This document shows, piece after piece, positions 45,107 to 57,973 of a stretch of 64,000 bases of DNA; position 1 is the stretch's first letter, and the number at the start of each line of letters is the position of its first letter. Below the pieces are notes generated by a model. The model was not told where the DNA came from. It saw nothing but the letters and a program-made list of their open reading frames with translations, and searched no databases. This DNA is from Misgurnus anguillicaudatus (lineage: Eukaryota > Chordata > Actinopteri > Cypriniformes > Cobitidae), in the NCBI RefSeq assembly GCF_027580225.2, contig NC_073352.2, forward strand, positions 870,501-934,500. Reading direction: 5' to 3'. Position numbers and translations under genes: made by a program.

Positions 45107-46425
45107 ATGGGGATCATATTTAATGCCCAGGAGACTGACAAAAGTGGATCAGTGTTGTCACCTGAACAACCTACCCTATGCATATATCATACATGACATG
45201 TGCGGTCCCGATGTGTTTTTGTTTACAAACTATTGACTTTACTATGTATTACATTTATCAATAAGGTGATTAAACTTGTTAAAGGGTTTAGATTGAATTT
45301 CCCAGTGCTGTTTCATGAAATAAATGGTCTATCGAAAGTAATACATTTAATGCAACAAAGTATAAAAGTATAAAACACATTGAGTCATATTTTACAAAAA
45401 CAGGCAATATGAATAGTGCTTTAGTGCAATGTAGTACATTAGAATGTATATTATGTGAACAGACAAAATATACATTGTTAGAACACATGCAGTGCGGCAC
45501 ATTAACACAATTAAACATTACAAAACTCCCTATGTAGAGCTCCTTTAAGGGCTGGGTGATATATAAATATCGTAATATAATTGTGTGTGATTGGCTGTTA
45601 GATTAATCCACATTGAGTAAAAATGCCCAGAGCTTATCATCACAATCGCTATAAATTTTATCATGATCAGATATGTTGATGTTTAATCGCCCTAGTATAG
45701 AAACATTGTTAATGTTCTGTGAATAATGAGTGTGGATCAAGAAATAAAGTTAGTATAAGGCACTTAATTGCAACATGCAGATTGCCTTTATAACATTCCT
45801 GCACCTTTTGATTTGTATGCAATTAAAATTTATTGAATAATAACACAACAATAAACAGAATACTTAAAACAATGAATAAGTGAACCACACTTGTGTTCTT
45901 TACAAACACAGGACTTTAGAACACAAAAGATAACGAATGTCCTAAACTGACAATAACTGGCTTTAATCTGCTGTTTGCACGGATAACTCTACATCAGTTC
46001 CTTTTAAAATGTCATGAACTTGCCAGTAAACACTACCCGCTGGTGAGACAAAGTAATCCCGCAGCAGATTGCGCTGCACTTTTGCTGTTGCCATACAATT
46101 GCGTTGTGAGGTGTATTTCATCGGTTGAAAAGCACCCATCCCATGATTCTTCCACTGCCCATCAACCATGTTGTGGTCAGCAGTCTGCTACAGCTGGAGT
46201 GGCAGCAAGTACCCCAAAGCAATGTGGAAACTGCCACTTCCTTTCGAAGTCCATGGCTATTGTATGCCACTCTCCTTCCGTTGATGGTGTCTAAAACAAT
46301 AGGACACACCAAATTTCAGTGATTAAATTATTATATATTCAAGACTACAGTTTACAATGGCTTTATTTGCATAGTTATATGCAGAACAAAGTTGGATAGC
46401 CATGCTTTTGTGAGTCAAACACCTT
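45107..46425. other. No gene seen
   Basis: AT-rich. 45548-45693 ('agggctgggtgat...atcgccctag') may be a small MITE with weak inverted ends. No ORF of a known family. Confidence 0.45.
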
Positions 46426-46695
46426 GGGTCTCATTTATAAAACTGTGCGTAGGATCCTTACTAAAAGTCTACGTATGCACAAAAGCCAAAATGGCATATG
46501 CCAAAAAATATTAAGACAGACAAATCAATGTTCCCTTTCTGCAAGTGTGCGTACATGAATTATCTTCAGATCCCACCATGCAAGCCCATTCTCCCATTAA
46601 GTTTTTTTTTATAGATCACAACCTTTGCGTGGGAACTGGCGTACGCATGTTTCCAGACCTGTTTTGTGCGTACGCATGCTTTATAAATGAGACCC
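46426..46695. mobile_element. MITE with GGGTCTCATTTATAAA ends
   Basis: GGGTCTCATTTATAAA at the left and its exact complement 'tttataaatgagaccc' at the right. Sub-terminal 'gtgcgta' and 'tacgcat' repeats. 270 bp, no ORF. Target duplication unclear. Confidence 0.85.
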
Positions 46696-47095
46696 CCTCT
46701 TACTTAATCCATATAAATAAGTATAACGATAAACTAAACAACATGTAGAATAACAAATATTACAATATTAGGTTTGGAAGTAATTTTATATTTATTGCTG
46801 TGTTAGTTAACACAATTCATGTTTCTACACAAAATACTTTAATATATACATAGTGTAAGCTCTCAGATAAAATCATGCAATTAATGTATACAGGTATGTA
46901 TAGACATAAAAATAGAATTACTTATGCTTTCCAGAACTATATCCCTGTTTCTAATAATACTTTTTACTAAAATACTTTTATCAAAGACAGTCAACTGCTG
47001 ATGTTCACAATGTTATGGGTGTTCTTTTTTTTTAAATGAAGTAGTATATATATATATGCAAGAGAGAGACGCAAGAGAGAGTGGCAACACTGTTA
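46696..47095. other. No gene seen
   Basis: AT-rich with a short TA run (47045-47057) and 'gagagagacgcaagagagag' before LINE copy D. Confidence 0.4.
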
Positions 47096-47356
47096 TCGGA
47101 GCTCCGTCGAGTTCATCATCCAAATCCTATTTTCTTACTATCTTGTTACTATCTATATAATATAACTTACTAGTTCATCTTAGGAATACTTTAGCGTGAC
47201 GATTATTCAACAGTATTTATAACTAAATCGATTTATCACTGGTAAACACTTAGTGTTAGCATATAGCCCGCTAGCTTCAACAAACGTGCCGGCTGAAGTT
47301 TGTTTACCGTTTCCTCACTGTTTGTTTACTGTAAATCTGCCTTCCTTTTCGGTCTA

Positions 47357-48467
47357 ATGGCGGACTCATCCGATGTATGCTTTTCAGACCTTTCCTCACC
47401 AGAGCTGGAAGCTGTGGAGGAGTTGTGGCCCGGCATTCGCAACAGTCGGTACAGCGTGCCTCACATCACCCTGGCTCCAGACACCCGGAGACGTACGAGG
47501 CAGCCAGCGAGCGAGCACAGGTCTCGATGCAGCTTCACGGACCGCGTTCAGGCGAACAGAGACGCCATCGCCCAAAATGAAAACGGTAAGACTCCGCTTG
47601 TCATTGTAACCTGCACTGCTTGCCACATGTACAGTTTAGCTTCTTCCGTCAGCACAGAGGGGTTTACATGTGTTAAGTGTATTGAAGTAGTAAGGCTGAC
47701 GGAGAAGGTTGCAGAACTAGAAGCGCACATCCGAACGCTCGTTGAGGACAGTAAGACCGCTAATGCTAATGTTAATGTTTCAAACACTGTTTCGGGTGCG
47801 CCTACGGTAACGCGTAGTACACATAGCTCGGTTCCGGCAACTGATTTAACACGGCCGACTAACTGGGTGACTGTCAGGCGGCGTAGTCATATTCGATGCC
47901 CATCGAAGTCCCCCCTAGTAATTTCTAACAGATTCGACATTCTAAACAATACGCCGGCTGAGACATCTGTTAAAGGTGCCCTTGTTATTGGAGACTCGAT
48001 ACTTAAGAACGTGAACATTGAGGCACCAGCCACCATAGTTGACTGTATACCGGGAGCCAGATCGTCAGACATTAGATCCAAACTTAAAGTACTGGCTAAT
48101 GCTAAGCGTAAGTTTTCTAAAATTGTTATTCATGCTGGCGCAAATGACACCAGACTCCGCCAGTCAGAGATCACCAAAGATACTATTAAAGAGGTGTGTG
48201 AAATTGCAAAAAACAATGTCAGATAATGTAATTTGCTCTGGTCCCCTCCCCGCCTACCGGGGTGATGAAACTTATAGCAGATTAGTGTCTCTTCACGACT
48301 AGATGTCAAAATGGTGCCCTCAGCATAACGTAGGGTTTATAGATAATTGGAAACACTTCAGGGGGAGACCTGACCTGCTAAAGAGAGATGGCCTTCATCC
48401 GTCATCGGAAGGAAATGCTATACTCTCTAGAAATCTGACCAATACTCTAAATTCTAATACATTTTGA
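47357..48467 (+). pseudogene. LINE copy D ORF1 (zinc-finger-like/esterase), broken near the end
   Basis: [16 protein letters not shown] start, in frame with an upstream Met at 47300. The Cys-rich block lies near residues 83-110 (TCTACHMYS...FTCVKCIE), then a heptad-like helix, a Ser/Thr/Asn linker, and SGNH motifs GDSILKN (near 211) and IHAGANDTR (near 257; GTND in copies B and C). One extra A in an A-run near 48211 shifts the frame, and a TAG replaces the Trp of LHGWMSK near 48300. DGLHPS is still readable downstream. Confidence 0.88.
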
Positions 48468-48703
48468 CTACCCAGGGCCCAGGTCAGGAAACAGATAGAT
48501 CGGCCTACCCGTCCATCTGTTAGTTGCTCTGACATGTCAAGATCACATATATCCCAGAACTTAGAGTCTATCTTACCAGAGTATCAACACATTTCAACTG
48601 TGTGCGTTCCTCGAACAAACGAATACAGAGCACCGTTTACCTCGTCTCGTACAAATCTTACTAACATAAAATTAGAAACAATACGTTTACAGATGAACCT
48701 CGA

Positions 48704-51559
48704 ATGTTAAAATTCGGCCTTCTTAACATTAGATCGCTTACCAATAAAGAACCCATTGTCAATGAAATAATTACTGACCAAAACTTAGATGCACTCTCTT
48801 TAACAGAAACCTGGCTTAAAGCAGACGATTACATTAGTTTAAACGAATCCACCCCACAAGACTACTATTATAAACATGAACCGCGTTTAAAGGGGAGAGG
48901 GGGTGGTGTAGCTACAATATACAATTTTTTTTTTAAAGTAAACCATAAATCCGAACTAAAATTTAATTCATTTGAAATAATGCTATTAAATATGGAAATA
49001 ACTGATCGTAACCATAAACAGCTCTCTTTTGTCCTTGCTACAATCTATAGACCTCCGGGCCATCACGTAGACCCTCCCAAAGAAATATCAAACCTCCCGT
49101 CCGACCCCGTAGTCACCGCAGACAAAGCTCCCACCGTTGGTGACCCCAATATACACGTCGATAACCCAACAGATACACCAGGACTAGCATCCACGGATAT
49201 TCCAAACTCTCTCAACACCAGACAAAACGTGACAGGGCCCACGCACACCCACAGGCACACACCAGACCCAACTCCGCCACTCGGGCTCAACACTACTGAA
49301 ATCGAGACATCACCCCAGAGCGATGCAGTTTCAGACCATTGCCTTGTCTCATACACGGTACTTCTAGATATGATCACTCGATCCACAATACGCTACAGAC
49401 TAGCCAGAACAATAATTTCCACCACTAAAGATAACTTTATTAGCACTCTTCCAGACCTGTCCCAAATGAAACATGTAGCAGATAACCCTGAAGATCTAGA
49501 TATTGTAATAGAAAACCTGAACAGTATTTGTTCTAACACATTGGATGCCGTAGCTCCAATTCGAAAAAAGAGAATCAAAGAAAAAACGCCAGCTCCATGG
49601 TACGACCATCATACCGCTGCCCTTAAAAAGGCTGCTAGAAAAATGGAAAGAAATTATAGAAGCACAAAGCTAGAGGTATGGCATGCAGCATGGAAAGAGA
49701 GTGTTAAACACTACAGACAGGCTATAAAAATCGCCAGATCTAAGTATCTCAGCAATCTTATTAAAGAAAATCATAATAACCCTCGCTTCCTCTTTAGCAC
49801 AGTTGCGAAACTGACTAGAAATAAAAAACAAACAGAACCCACTAATAAACTCCCACACAATAGTAACGACTTCATGAACTTCTTTACTAAGAAAATTATG
49901 ATTATTAGGGAAAACATTGTAGGTACCCAAGCAGCCACCACTCTACCCAGTAATACATTTAACGCTTGCCTACCATACGAACATCTTGAGTCATTTAAAC
50001 CTACTACAATAGATGAGCTATCTAAATTAGTAGCGTCATCCAAATCATCGTCCTGTATATTGGACCCTGTTCCCACAAAATTACTCAAAGAGGTATTCCC
50101 TATAGTGTCTAACCCAGTACTAAATGTCTTTAACTCATCATTAGAATTAGGCTACGTACCAACAGCTTTCAAACTAGCAGTTATTAGACCGCTCATTAAA
50201 AAACCAAACCTTGACCAGGGAGATCTAAATAACTTTAGACCAATCTCAAATCTCCCTTTTCTTTCCAAAATATTAGAAAAGGTAGTGGCAAGCCAGCTAC
50301 GCACATTCTTAGCAAATAATAGTACGTATGAAAAGTTCCAATCAGGATTCAGGCCCCACCATAGCACAGAGACAGCGCTGCTTAGAGTTACAAATGACCT
50401 TCTCCTAACATCCGACCGTGGTGAAATATCACTCCTTATATTATTAGAAATTAGTGCGGCCTTTGACACAATAGATCACACAATCTTACTTAATAGGCTA
50501 GAAAACTATGTTGGCATCAGTGGTCAGGCGCTAGCTTGGTTCAGATCGTATCTAACCAATCGCTATCACTTTGTTTATGTAAATGAGGAGGAGTCACATC
50601 ACTCCCTGGTTAAATACGGCGTACCGCAGGGATCAGTTTTAGGTCCTATCCTGTTCTCGTTATATATGTTACCTCTGGGAGATATTATCAGAAATCATAA
50701 CATACAGTTTCACTGCTATGCAGATGACACACAGCTTTACATCTCCTCGCATCCTAGCGAAACACAAAATTTTTCTAAGCTATCAGACTGCATCAGCGAT
50801 ATAAGTGACTGGATGTCACATAACTTTCTTATGCTAAACTCCAATAAGACAGAGATACTTGTTATCGAACCGAATCGCTACAAATATAATATGACAGATT
50901 ACAAGTTGCCCATAGATGGCTGCACTGTGGTGCCAACCTCCACGGTTAAGAATTTAGGTGTGATGTTCGACAGCAGTTTATCCTTCGACAGCCATATCTC
51001 CAATGTCTGCCGCACAGCATTCTTCCACCTTAGAAATATCTCAAAAATACGCCATATGTTGTCTGCATCAGATGCAGAGAAGCTTATCCACGCTTTTATG
51101 ACCTCTAGAATAGACTATTGTAACTCGTTACTCGGAGGATGCCATGCAAAACAGGTCAACAAGCTTCAGCTAGTTCAAAACGCTTCTGCAAGAGTTCTTA
51201 CTCGAACTAAGAAGTATGACCGCATAAGCCCAATTCTGGCATCTTTACACTGGCTACCAGTTAAATATCGTATACAATTTAAAATATTACTAATCACCTA
51301 CAAAGCCTTAAATGGCCTAGCACCCTCATATCTTAGAGAATTATTATCAGAATACAATCCATCACGTGCATTGCGGTCACAAAATTCTGGCCTCTTAATT
51401 ATCCCTAAAATATCAAAAGTGTCTAAAGGTGGCAGATCCTTTTCCTACTTAGCCCCTAAGCTATGGAATGATTTACCAACCGACGTCCGAAAATCAGAGA
51501 CAGTAGATAACTTTAAATCTAGACTTAAAACTTTTCTCTTTAACAAGGCTTTCAAATAG
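48704..51559 (+). CDS. LINE copy D ORF2: endonuclease-reverse transcriptase, 951 codons open
   Basis: In sister copies ORF2 starts upstream at MSRS...; here that ATG (48534) is out of frame after a 1-base loss near 48680, so the open part starts at [15 protein letters not shown]. The endonuclease shows TETWL (near 37), [11 protein letters not shown] and SDHCLVS (near 210). The conserved GDFNIH reads GDPNIH (near 146) because of the hypermutated tract. RT motifs are intact: [10 protein letters not shown] (near 508), AFDTIDH (near 585), PQGSVLGP (near 641), CYADDTQLY (catalytic, near 671). The C-terminal region is complete. The RT may be sound; the endonuclease probably is not. Confidence 0.88.
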   Translation: MLKFGLLNIRSLTNKEPIVNEIITDQNLDALSLTETWLKADDYISLNESTPQDYYYKHEPRLKGRGGGVATIYNFFFKVNHKSELKFNSFEIMLLNMEITDRNHKQLSFVLATIYRPPGHHVDPPKEISNLPSDPVVTADKAPTVGDPNIHVDNPTDTPGLASTDIPNSLNTRQNVTGPTHTHRHTPDPTPPLGLNTTEIETSPQSDAVSDHCLVSYTVLLDMITRSTIRYRLARTIISTTKDNFISTLPDLSQMKHVADNPEDLDIVIENLNSICSNTLDAVAPIRKKRIKEKTPAPWYDHHTAALKKAARKMERNYRSTKLEVWHAAWKESVKHYRQAIKIARSKYLSNLIKENHNNPRFLFSTVAKLTRNKKQTEPTNKLPHNSNDFMNFFTKKIMIIRENIVGTQAATTLPSNTFNACLPYEHLESFKPTTIDELSKLVASSKSSSCILDPVPTKLLKEVFPIVSNPVLNVFNSSLELGYVPTAFKLAVIRPLIKKPNLDQGDLNNFRPISNLPFLSKILEKVVASQLRTFLANNSTYEKFQSGFRPHHSTETALLRVTNDLLLTSDRGEISLLILLEISAAFDTIDHTILLNRLENYVGISGQALAWFRSYLTNRYHFVYVNEEESHHSLVKYGVPQGSVLGPILFSLYMLPLGDIIRNHNIQFHCYADDTQLYISSHPSETQNFSKLSDCISDISDWMSHNFLMLNSNKTEILVIEPNRYKYNMTDYKLPIDGCTVVPTSTVKNLGVMFDSSLSFDSHISNVCRTAFFHLRNISKIRHMLSASDAEKLIHAFMTSRIDYCNSLLGGCHAKQVNKLQLVQNASARVLTRTKKYDRISPILASLHWLPVKYRIQFKILLITYKALNGLAPSYLRELLSEYNPSRALRSQNSGLLIIPKISKVSKGGRSFSYLAPKLWNDLPTDVRKSETVDNFKSRLKTFLFNKAFK
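49072..49308 (+). other. T-to-C hypermutated tract
   Basis: Compared by hand with copies A (4375-4610) and B (28357-28550 and 32262-32310). About 41 positions that are T in both are C here, against one C-to-T and roughly 17 other changes. Both flanks (48704-49060 and 49310-49450) show ordinary low divergence. The tract turns Phe/Leu/Ile codons to Pro/Ser/Thr but cannot create stops. Confidence 0.85.
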
Positions 51560-52549
51560 TTGTTTTAACAATGGTACTCTTCTCCTAATAGCTAGCTTGT
51601 ACAACCTAATAAATAAATAAATTAATGAATAAATTAAAACCTTTTTTTCGTCAACACTTCAAAGCATGGTAAATTTCATTAATACTCTTTAGTAATATGC
51701 TGAAACTTTGAATTGGTTTTCGATTGAGTCTTAACTGCCAAATATGGCCGGCTTGCAATTTTGGCTTTTCCCATGACCTTAAAATAGTATGTCATACAGA
51801 ACCGTTTGCCACTGTACGTTAGTATTAACGACGGCAGTGGGGCCTCTGGCCTTAGTCAAACGAGTTCTGTTTCCCTTTCTAAAATCATCAACTATATGTA
51901 ATACACTTAACCAGCATTAGTTAGCCTGTCCGGAACCGAGCTGACTAAAACCACATTACTGTGTGACACTTGTTTTCTATGTGAACGGCCCCTACGCTAA
52001 TAAGATTTTGTTTCTCTCTCCCTGTCTCGTCCTTGATCCCGAGGACAAGACAAACAGATCCAGTTCCGGTACATGTGAAAGTCGGCACACAACTGATCTA
52101 CTAGCTGTTCTTCAACGTGATGTCCAGCTGATGCCTGACCAAAGACCACCGGCAGAATCCGCTTAATCTCCGCTTAATCTCCGCTAAATCTCCTTCCGTT
52201 TCAATGTGTATATATATATATATATATATATAACTCCCAAGGGTTTTTTCCTCCTATGACTTTTTTTACTTCCCCGGCTAAAATTCCGGGGTTTTTTTCT
52301 CCTAGGGGGTTTTTCAACCCGGGGAGGCAGCCTTTTTGGGCTTAACTTCTATACGTTACATTAGTAATACGTTTGCTTATAATGTTGATTTATAGCCGTA
52401 GCAAATTTAACTGCTTGTGCTATCGTTTATTATGTTGTGCTATCTGTCGATTTTCTGTGCTTTTCACTGCATCTATTATGTAAAGCTGCTTTGATACAAT
52501 TACCAAATTGTGAAAAGCGCTATATAAATAAAATTGAATTGAATTGAAT
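51560..52549 (+). repeat. LINE copy D 3' UTR and GAATT tail
   Basis: Shares the last ~650 bp with copy A but has an extra ~290 bp after the stop (51590-51890), starting with a short AAAT/AATT-rich run. A TA run lies at 52206-52233. Ends 'aaaattgaattgaattgaat'. Confidence 0.8.
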
Positions 52550-54266
52550 ACTTACCTCAAATCTTTAATCCCTGCTGTCCCCGTGTGGTGCTGATCCACC
52601 TCTCCACATCACATCTCTATATTTTCTTCTTTTGCGGCATTGCATCGCGCTAACGGTTTGCAGCACTTATTTCTGTCTGAAGTCTATATATACAAACAAA
52701 AGTTTTGCGCGTCTTGTTTCTTCTTCTGTGGGTTTTTACCGGCGCGCGTGTAGTTTTGTGTCATTTCCGGTTTGTTTTATCGCGTGATTTTTCATGACAG
52801 AACGTGGTTTGTAGACAAGATAGAATCGTTGGGTAATAGAGTTGTTCTGAACTCGTGTAGTGCGTTACCTCCTGTTGTGGGGCATTCACGTTGTGTCGTG
52901 TGGTGTGAACTGCTCAACAACGTGAACACTCCTGATTTCACAGAGAGCAAGTCATGTAGTGTGAACCGCACAGTTCGGACCTATGTTTCAAAGTCATGTA
53001 GTCTGTACGAGCCTTTAAGAGGCCTGCACCCCAATTCATTGCATCTTACAATTGGCCTACAGTTCTCAACAGCTCAGCTTCCTGCTGTGGGACCCCTATC
53101 CCTCTAGTTTCGGCATTCCGCCACTTGGACAAACTTCGAACAAACCGGACAAATTAATCACCACAGATTAACCAGACCGACGGATTAACCCAAAAAGGAA
53201 CAACTCCTATGGACACCTCAGGACTCCGTCACGTGACCACAAACTCAGGAACTCTCTTCCACGCACCCACAGCTGGACTTGCACATGCGCATCACAAAAG
53301 CCAACGCAAGTATCGCTTGTTCATTCGCTGTAAAAAGTTATTGCCCCTTATTAATTAAGGTGTTTCTCAGAGTTCTGATGGTTTGTGTAGAAGTTAAGTC
53401 TATAGTGATATTGCCCTTCTTTTACTCTCTCTCTCTCTCTCTCTTAATTTTCAATTCTTTCTCTTTCATATATGTTTCTCGTTTGTTTGTTTGTATGTAT
53501 AGTTAGTATCGTATGTTTTTGTAGTGTAACGTAGTTTAATAAACCGGTTTTGCATTTCACAATTGAATTGTTTCTGTGTTCAATGCTCATGAAATCAATG
53601 TCACTTAATCCGTCTTAAAGATATTAAAGCTACGTGCTTAAAAATACTTTATAGCAGTAAGAATGTTATTTTCTAAAGGCCACGGAATTAACTTCTTAAA
53701 TGTACAATTATGAGTATTTGCTGGACAAATACACTAATTAATTGTCATTATTATTCTGCTAAATCAGTTTAAAATCTTAATAATTTGTATAATTAATTAC
53801 AGTTAATTGTACTTATTATTCCATTTGAGCTAAATCTGGGAATTTCCCCAAATTCCCTTAAATTCCCGTAGTGTTTCGGTCGGAGGTGTTGTAAATAACG
53901 CTGTTCTCCTCCTCCCGCTGATTCACTACATATTAATGGTGGAGAATGCCCGGGCAGATTTAAACAATATTTCTGAGCAAAAAACAGTTAACAAGTCAAA
54001 TGTGTTTTGCATTGTGTGAATGAAAAGAACTATCAGCTATAACTGTGTCCGTTCTTATATTAGTATGAATGAAAATGTAATTTCCTGTATTATTTTCAGG
54101 ACGTAACAGACTCGCGCCCCTGTTATGTATAGTTAACTGCAGTCTTTAAGGTAATCGTATTAAAAAACCCTTTTAATACAGCGTATTACCGTCTGATTCC
54201 GCCTAATAAAGATGATAATTCCTTTATTTAGAATTGCGAAGCGGTGGTCGAGTGAGTACTCCCATC
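52550..54266. other. No gene seen; scattered MITE-like ends
   Basis: 'cgtgtagtg', 'gtcatgtagtgtgaac' and 'gtcatgtagtctgtac' occur within 52850-53010, resembling right ends of the MITE whose left end lies near 38843. A TC microsatellite lies at 53426-53443. The open frame at 52772-53107 has no recognised motif. Confidence 0.4.
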
Positions 54267-54274
54267 TGATAAGG

Positions 54275-54458
54275 CAGGGGTGGGCATCGAGGGCCACAGT
54301 CCTGCAAAGTTTAGCTTTAACCTTAATCGAACACACCTGAATGTCATTTCCAAACAGTCCTGAAGACTTCAATTAGATTTTTCAGCTGTGTTTGATTGGG
54401 GTTGGAGCTGGGCTCTGCAGGGACACTGGCCCTCAGGACCAGGAGTTGCCCACCCCTG
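54275..54458. mobile_element. Short hAT MITE
   Basis: CAGGGGTGGGCA and its complement TGCCCACCCCTG are the ends, flanked by tgataagg on both sides (54267-54274 and 54459-54466). 184 bp. The 8-bp duplication and ends make the hAT assignment firm. Confidence 0.95.
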
Positions 54459-54466
54459 TGATAAGG

Positions 54467-56432
54467 CCTTCTTTTAAATCTCCAGGAAATCATTTACAAT
54501 TAGAGAAGCTGTCTTTTTGTATGTTTCCATTTTTATTCACGTAGGTGAATTTTTAAAATTGTAAGCACCGAGGGTAAGACTTTTCAATTTTAAAGGAGAT
54601 AAACCTTGATCAAGTAACTTATGTCAACGGAGAAGAAAGCCCGTTAGACTTTTATTTATTGCGTGTCCCAGTAACGTAAGCCAAAACTGGCACCGGACGA
54701 ACACAGCTCACATTACATCCGTCGTCTTAGCAACGCAGCGGTCACCGATGTAATTATTGTATGGAAGCGAATCTTTGTCAGTTTAAAGCGTACTACCTAG
54801 TTCTAACATTAGATGTCAGTCTTGAGTGTCTAACACTTCTCCTTCTCTCTCACTCTATGCCTGACTTCTGCTTTCTTTGTTTGTTGGGCGAAATATCGCC
54901 ATCTGGTGGGGAAAGCTCATTTGGGTCCTCTCATAAACTCTTTTGGGAGTGTATGACAGGAGTCAAACTTGGATTTTTGACCTTACTTCGATAACTAGGT
55001 TATTCTACTACTTGCTAGTTTGATTTCCTACATATTGAATGTTATGGTCTTAAATTATAATAATAATTAATATTGCTATGACTTTATTAATTTATTATTT
55101 CTTTATTTAATTTTTGTTCATTATTTTATTTCATTTTTGCTGTTCGCTCTCTCTCCTTACTACCTCTTATTCTCTTTTCTATTGTAGAGATTGCATCTTT
55201 AATTAAGTTTGAATTAAAATTTAATGCAGTTTGATTTATTTTTAAATTTTAATTGAATCAATTCTCTACTGTGAATAGAATCCAGCCCCATAAGTCCCAT
55301 TCTCAGTGAATTCATTTATGTTTTTAACTGGTGCAATGTGATAAGCCCTGTGCATCTCTGTAAGTTGACACTTGATAGATGAATCAGAGGCTTCGCCAGT
55401 GGTGAGTTCTACAAGAGACCGGTCCCGCTGAACTGACTCGAGTGTTACAGTCGGGGTGCTGCGGTAGCTCCCTCCTTTAGCATCTTAGGCAGCAAGACGC
55501 AGTGCGACCTCCGCCACCGGGCACTCCAATCGCTAACCGTCCCAGCTGACACACAAAAGCCCTAGCGGCTGTGCCAGCTGGTGGGTGAAACCTTTGAGTG
55601 CCCGGTGGTGTGAAGGGCCGTGACTGTTGAGCAGTCGAGATGGGGAGGGCAGAAGGCCCAGCACTCTTGGCTGCGTGCTCAGGGAAGCGCCTTGTTTCTG
55701 TGTTCCACCCTGGGTTGTCTTAAATAGTCAACAAGTGTAGCGCAAAGAGATGCACTTTTCTCCCCTCTGTAGACACTAGAGGCACCAGATCCCTCTCAGA
55801 TTGGGCCTAGCCCAGCCACTCTAGCTAAGCCACTCCCCTAGCTCACATGACTCCATAGTGCCCTCTCCCTGTAAGGCCCTGTCATTAAATCTAGGGTAGA
55901 GAACGTGCTAAGCTGAAATAGGGAACTCCTTCTCATCTATATTTTTATCTCCTATCATTTTCATTTCTCAGCCTTCTGACTTTGTCTGTTTGGCTGTCTT
56001 ATTTTATTCTCAGTTTTATTTTTATATGAATTTCTTTCATTGTTATCCATTTTGTTTTATTCATTTAATTTTCAGCGATTTATCTTTCTCATCCTTTATT
56101 TATTTTCTTTTATTTTCTTTCTTATTTTATTTTATCATTATAATTAATTAACTTTAATTATTTTGATCTTATTTTATTTTGGGCTGAAAGACCATATCTG
56201 CACAAATCATGAGAAAATGTATTAGTAATGTGACCGATTAACCAAATGTCTGATGCGACCAATAGGTTAAAACAAATCGTCCATTCATTAAACTTTTTCC
56301 CTTTTACCCACACTAATTATCTGTGCTGCCGAAGCAAGGCCCTGATAATAGTTTGTAATTTGTGCCACTAGCTGATCACGTCAGTTAGACCCACAAAGCC
56401 AATATTTTTATTTATTTTAGCTCGTTAAAATT
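54467..56432. other. No gene seen; possible leader of the retrovirus-like relic
   Basis: 54467-55380 is AT-rich. 55380-55930 is GC-richer and holds a paired block ('gagtgcccggtgg' near 55596 against 'ccaccgggcactc' near 55514). It may be part of an LTR or leader of the relic that follows, but no matching copy lies on its far side. Confidence 0.4.
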
Positions 56433-57973
56433 GTGCGGACTTGTATTGGCTCTTTGTGTTCTGTCACCCACCAGTGCGCCAACGTGTCCAGATCACCCAG
56501 CCCTGCCAACCACTGTAACCAGCTGAAGGCATGGCTCAACGATCCGACATCCGACCTCCCGCCCAATGTCGCCAACGATCTGCAGCGCCGAGACCGAGAG
56601 CAACGGGATGGCAACCTGGACAAGATCATAGCCTGTGATTCAACACAGAGCTACAGCCACAAGGAGATGGCAAGGATCACAGGTGCCATCACTCACCACC
56701 TCATCATCCAGCTTAAGCGGGACGAAAGGAACGTCGCCCAACTGGAACAGGATGCAGCAACTCTAAAGCTCCAAGCAAAGGATCCCTGGAGTACTCAGGA
56801 GGATGCGCAGACTCGTCTAGATCGGCTGACACGGCTGTGATGCCAAGTCCAAGGCCTACAAAAACCACCTGCAAGCTGCTCAAGCTGAAATTCAAGTTTT
56901 TGTTTAGCAACATCACCAACCTAAGGACGAACGTGATTCCGTCCAAAAAGAACTGTTATATGTTTTCAGAATGCAAGCTGAATCATTGAGAGAGAAAGCA
57001 TCATTCTCCTCTCATCCAATCAGTGTCTCTGCACTCCCCCACCAAAGCTTCCTGCTGAAAAAGAGGGGGGTGAGAGCCCACTGTTAAGAACTTTGCCAGC
57101 GTCCACAACCCTCTCACAAGAACACACGGGGGTGGGGCCAACACCTTTCCCAAGGATGTCTGCAGACACACAGCGTGGCACCCAAGGACCTCAACAAGCT
57201 GGCTAGAAACAGTCCAACATTTAGTTCAAATACTGCAGGTGGCCATGACATCCACGCTTACCTGCAGAACATTGACTTTTTATATGCAAACGCTGCCTAA
57301 TGTAACCACAAGAGACAAGCTGTATCTGCTATGGATTACTTCCAGCCATTAGGTGAAGAGCTTCCTGGACCGGTAGTCAGAAAGTGTCAAGTTGGATTAT
57401 AAGCAGCTGCAAATGGCCTTGATAGACGAGTTTTCAGATCCAGAATCATGATGAGGACTAATTGCTGCAATGGACTTAAAACAAAGCAGAAATTAAACTC
57501 CACAGGCTGACTTTCACTCTACTTCAGCTCACAAAATAAGCCAAGAATGGAGGAAACATCAAGATCCTCCCCCTGCAAAGCTTCATTTTACCGTAATGCA
57601 ACACTTAGGATTTATGGCCTACCCTTGCCTGATGACAACCAGACAGATGCAGGACTTCATCCATAAAGCCTACGGTAAACAAAAGCCACCTCTGAAAAGA
57701 CTGTCATCCTTTCTTTCTTTAAAAATTACCCCAAAACGGCCACTGGAGGCGAACAACAGCGCCACAGTGGAGGACATTTCAGCAGAAAGCCAAGAGGAAC
57801 GAAGAACTTCACAGCCAAGATCATCAGACAGCCAGAAGGACAGCGTCCATGGAAACCATCCTGCACCTGTCAGAACGAGAAGTCCAAACTGTCAACAGAT
57901 GGACCCGGCTCGACACACAGTGAACAAAGCTAAGTCTGAACTGTCAAAAGCAAAGCGACACGTACACATCTGA
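56433..57973 (+). pseudogene. Gag-like relic
   Basis: The first open part (56433-56840) is Gln/Arg/Asp-rich and helical, possibly coiled coil. Around 57220-57480 a capsid-like stretch is readable in alternating frames. 57596-57973 reads MQHLGFMAYPCLMTTRQMQ then a basic, Ser-rich tail. The assignment to gag rests on position before the protease and general character; no zinc knuckle was found. Confidence 0.5.

Larger units (their letters stand above)
47096..52549 (+). mobile_element. LINE copy D, full-length, least damaged ORF2
   Basis: Complete from 'cggagctccgtcgagttcat' to the GAATT tail: 5' UTR 47104-47356, ORF1, ORF2 and a ~990-bp 3' UTR. No nested insertion was found. ORF1 has one frameshift and one nonsense codon. 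ORF2 is open for 951 codons but contains a 237-bp hypermutated tract that ruins part of the endonuclease. No target duplication was found, which is common for CR1/L2-type elements. Confidence 0.93.

Noticed and set aside
45548..45693. Small MITE 'agggctgggtgat...atcgccctag'
   Set aside because: Inverted ends match only about 10 bases and no target duplication is clear.
49072..49308. APOBEC-type G-to-A hypermutation as an explanation
   Set aside because: Only about five G-to-A changes against about 41 T-to-C.
52772..53107. 111-codon open frame as a host gene
   Set aside because: No motif, and it lies among MITE-like ends.
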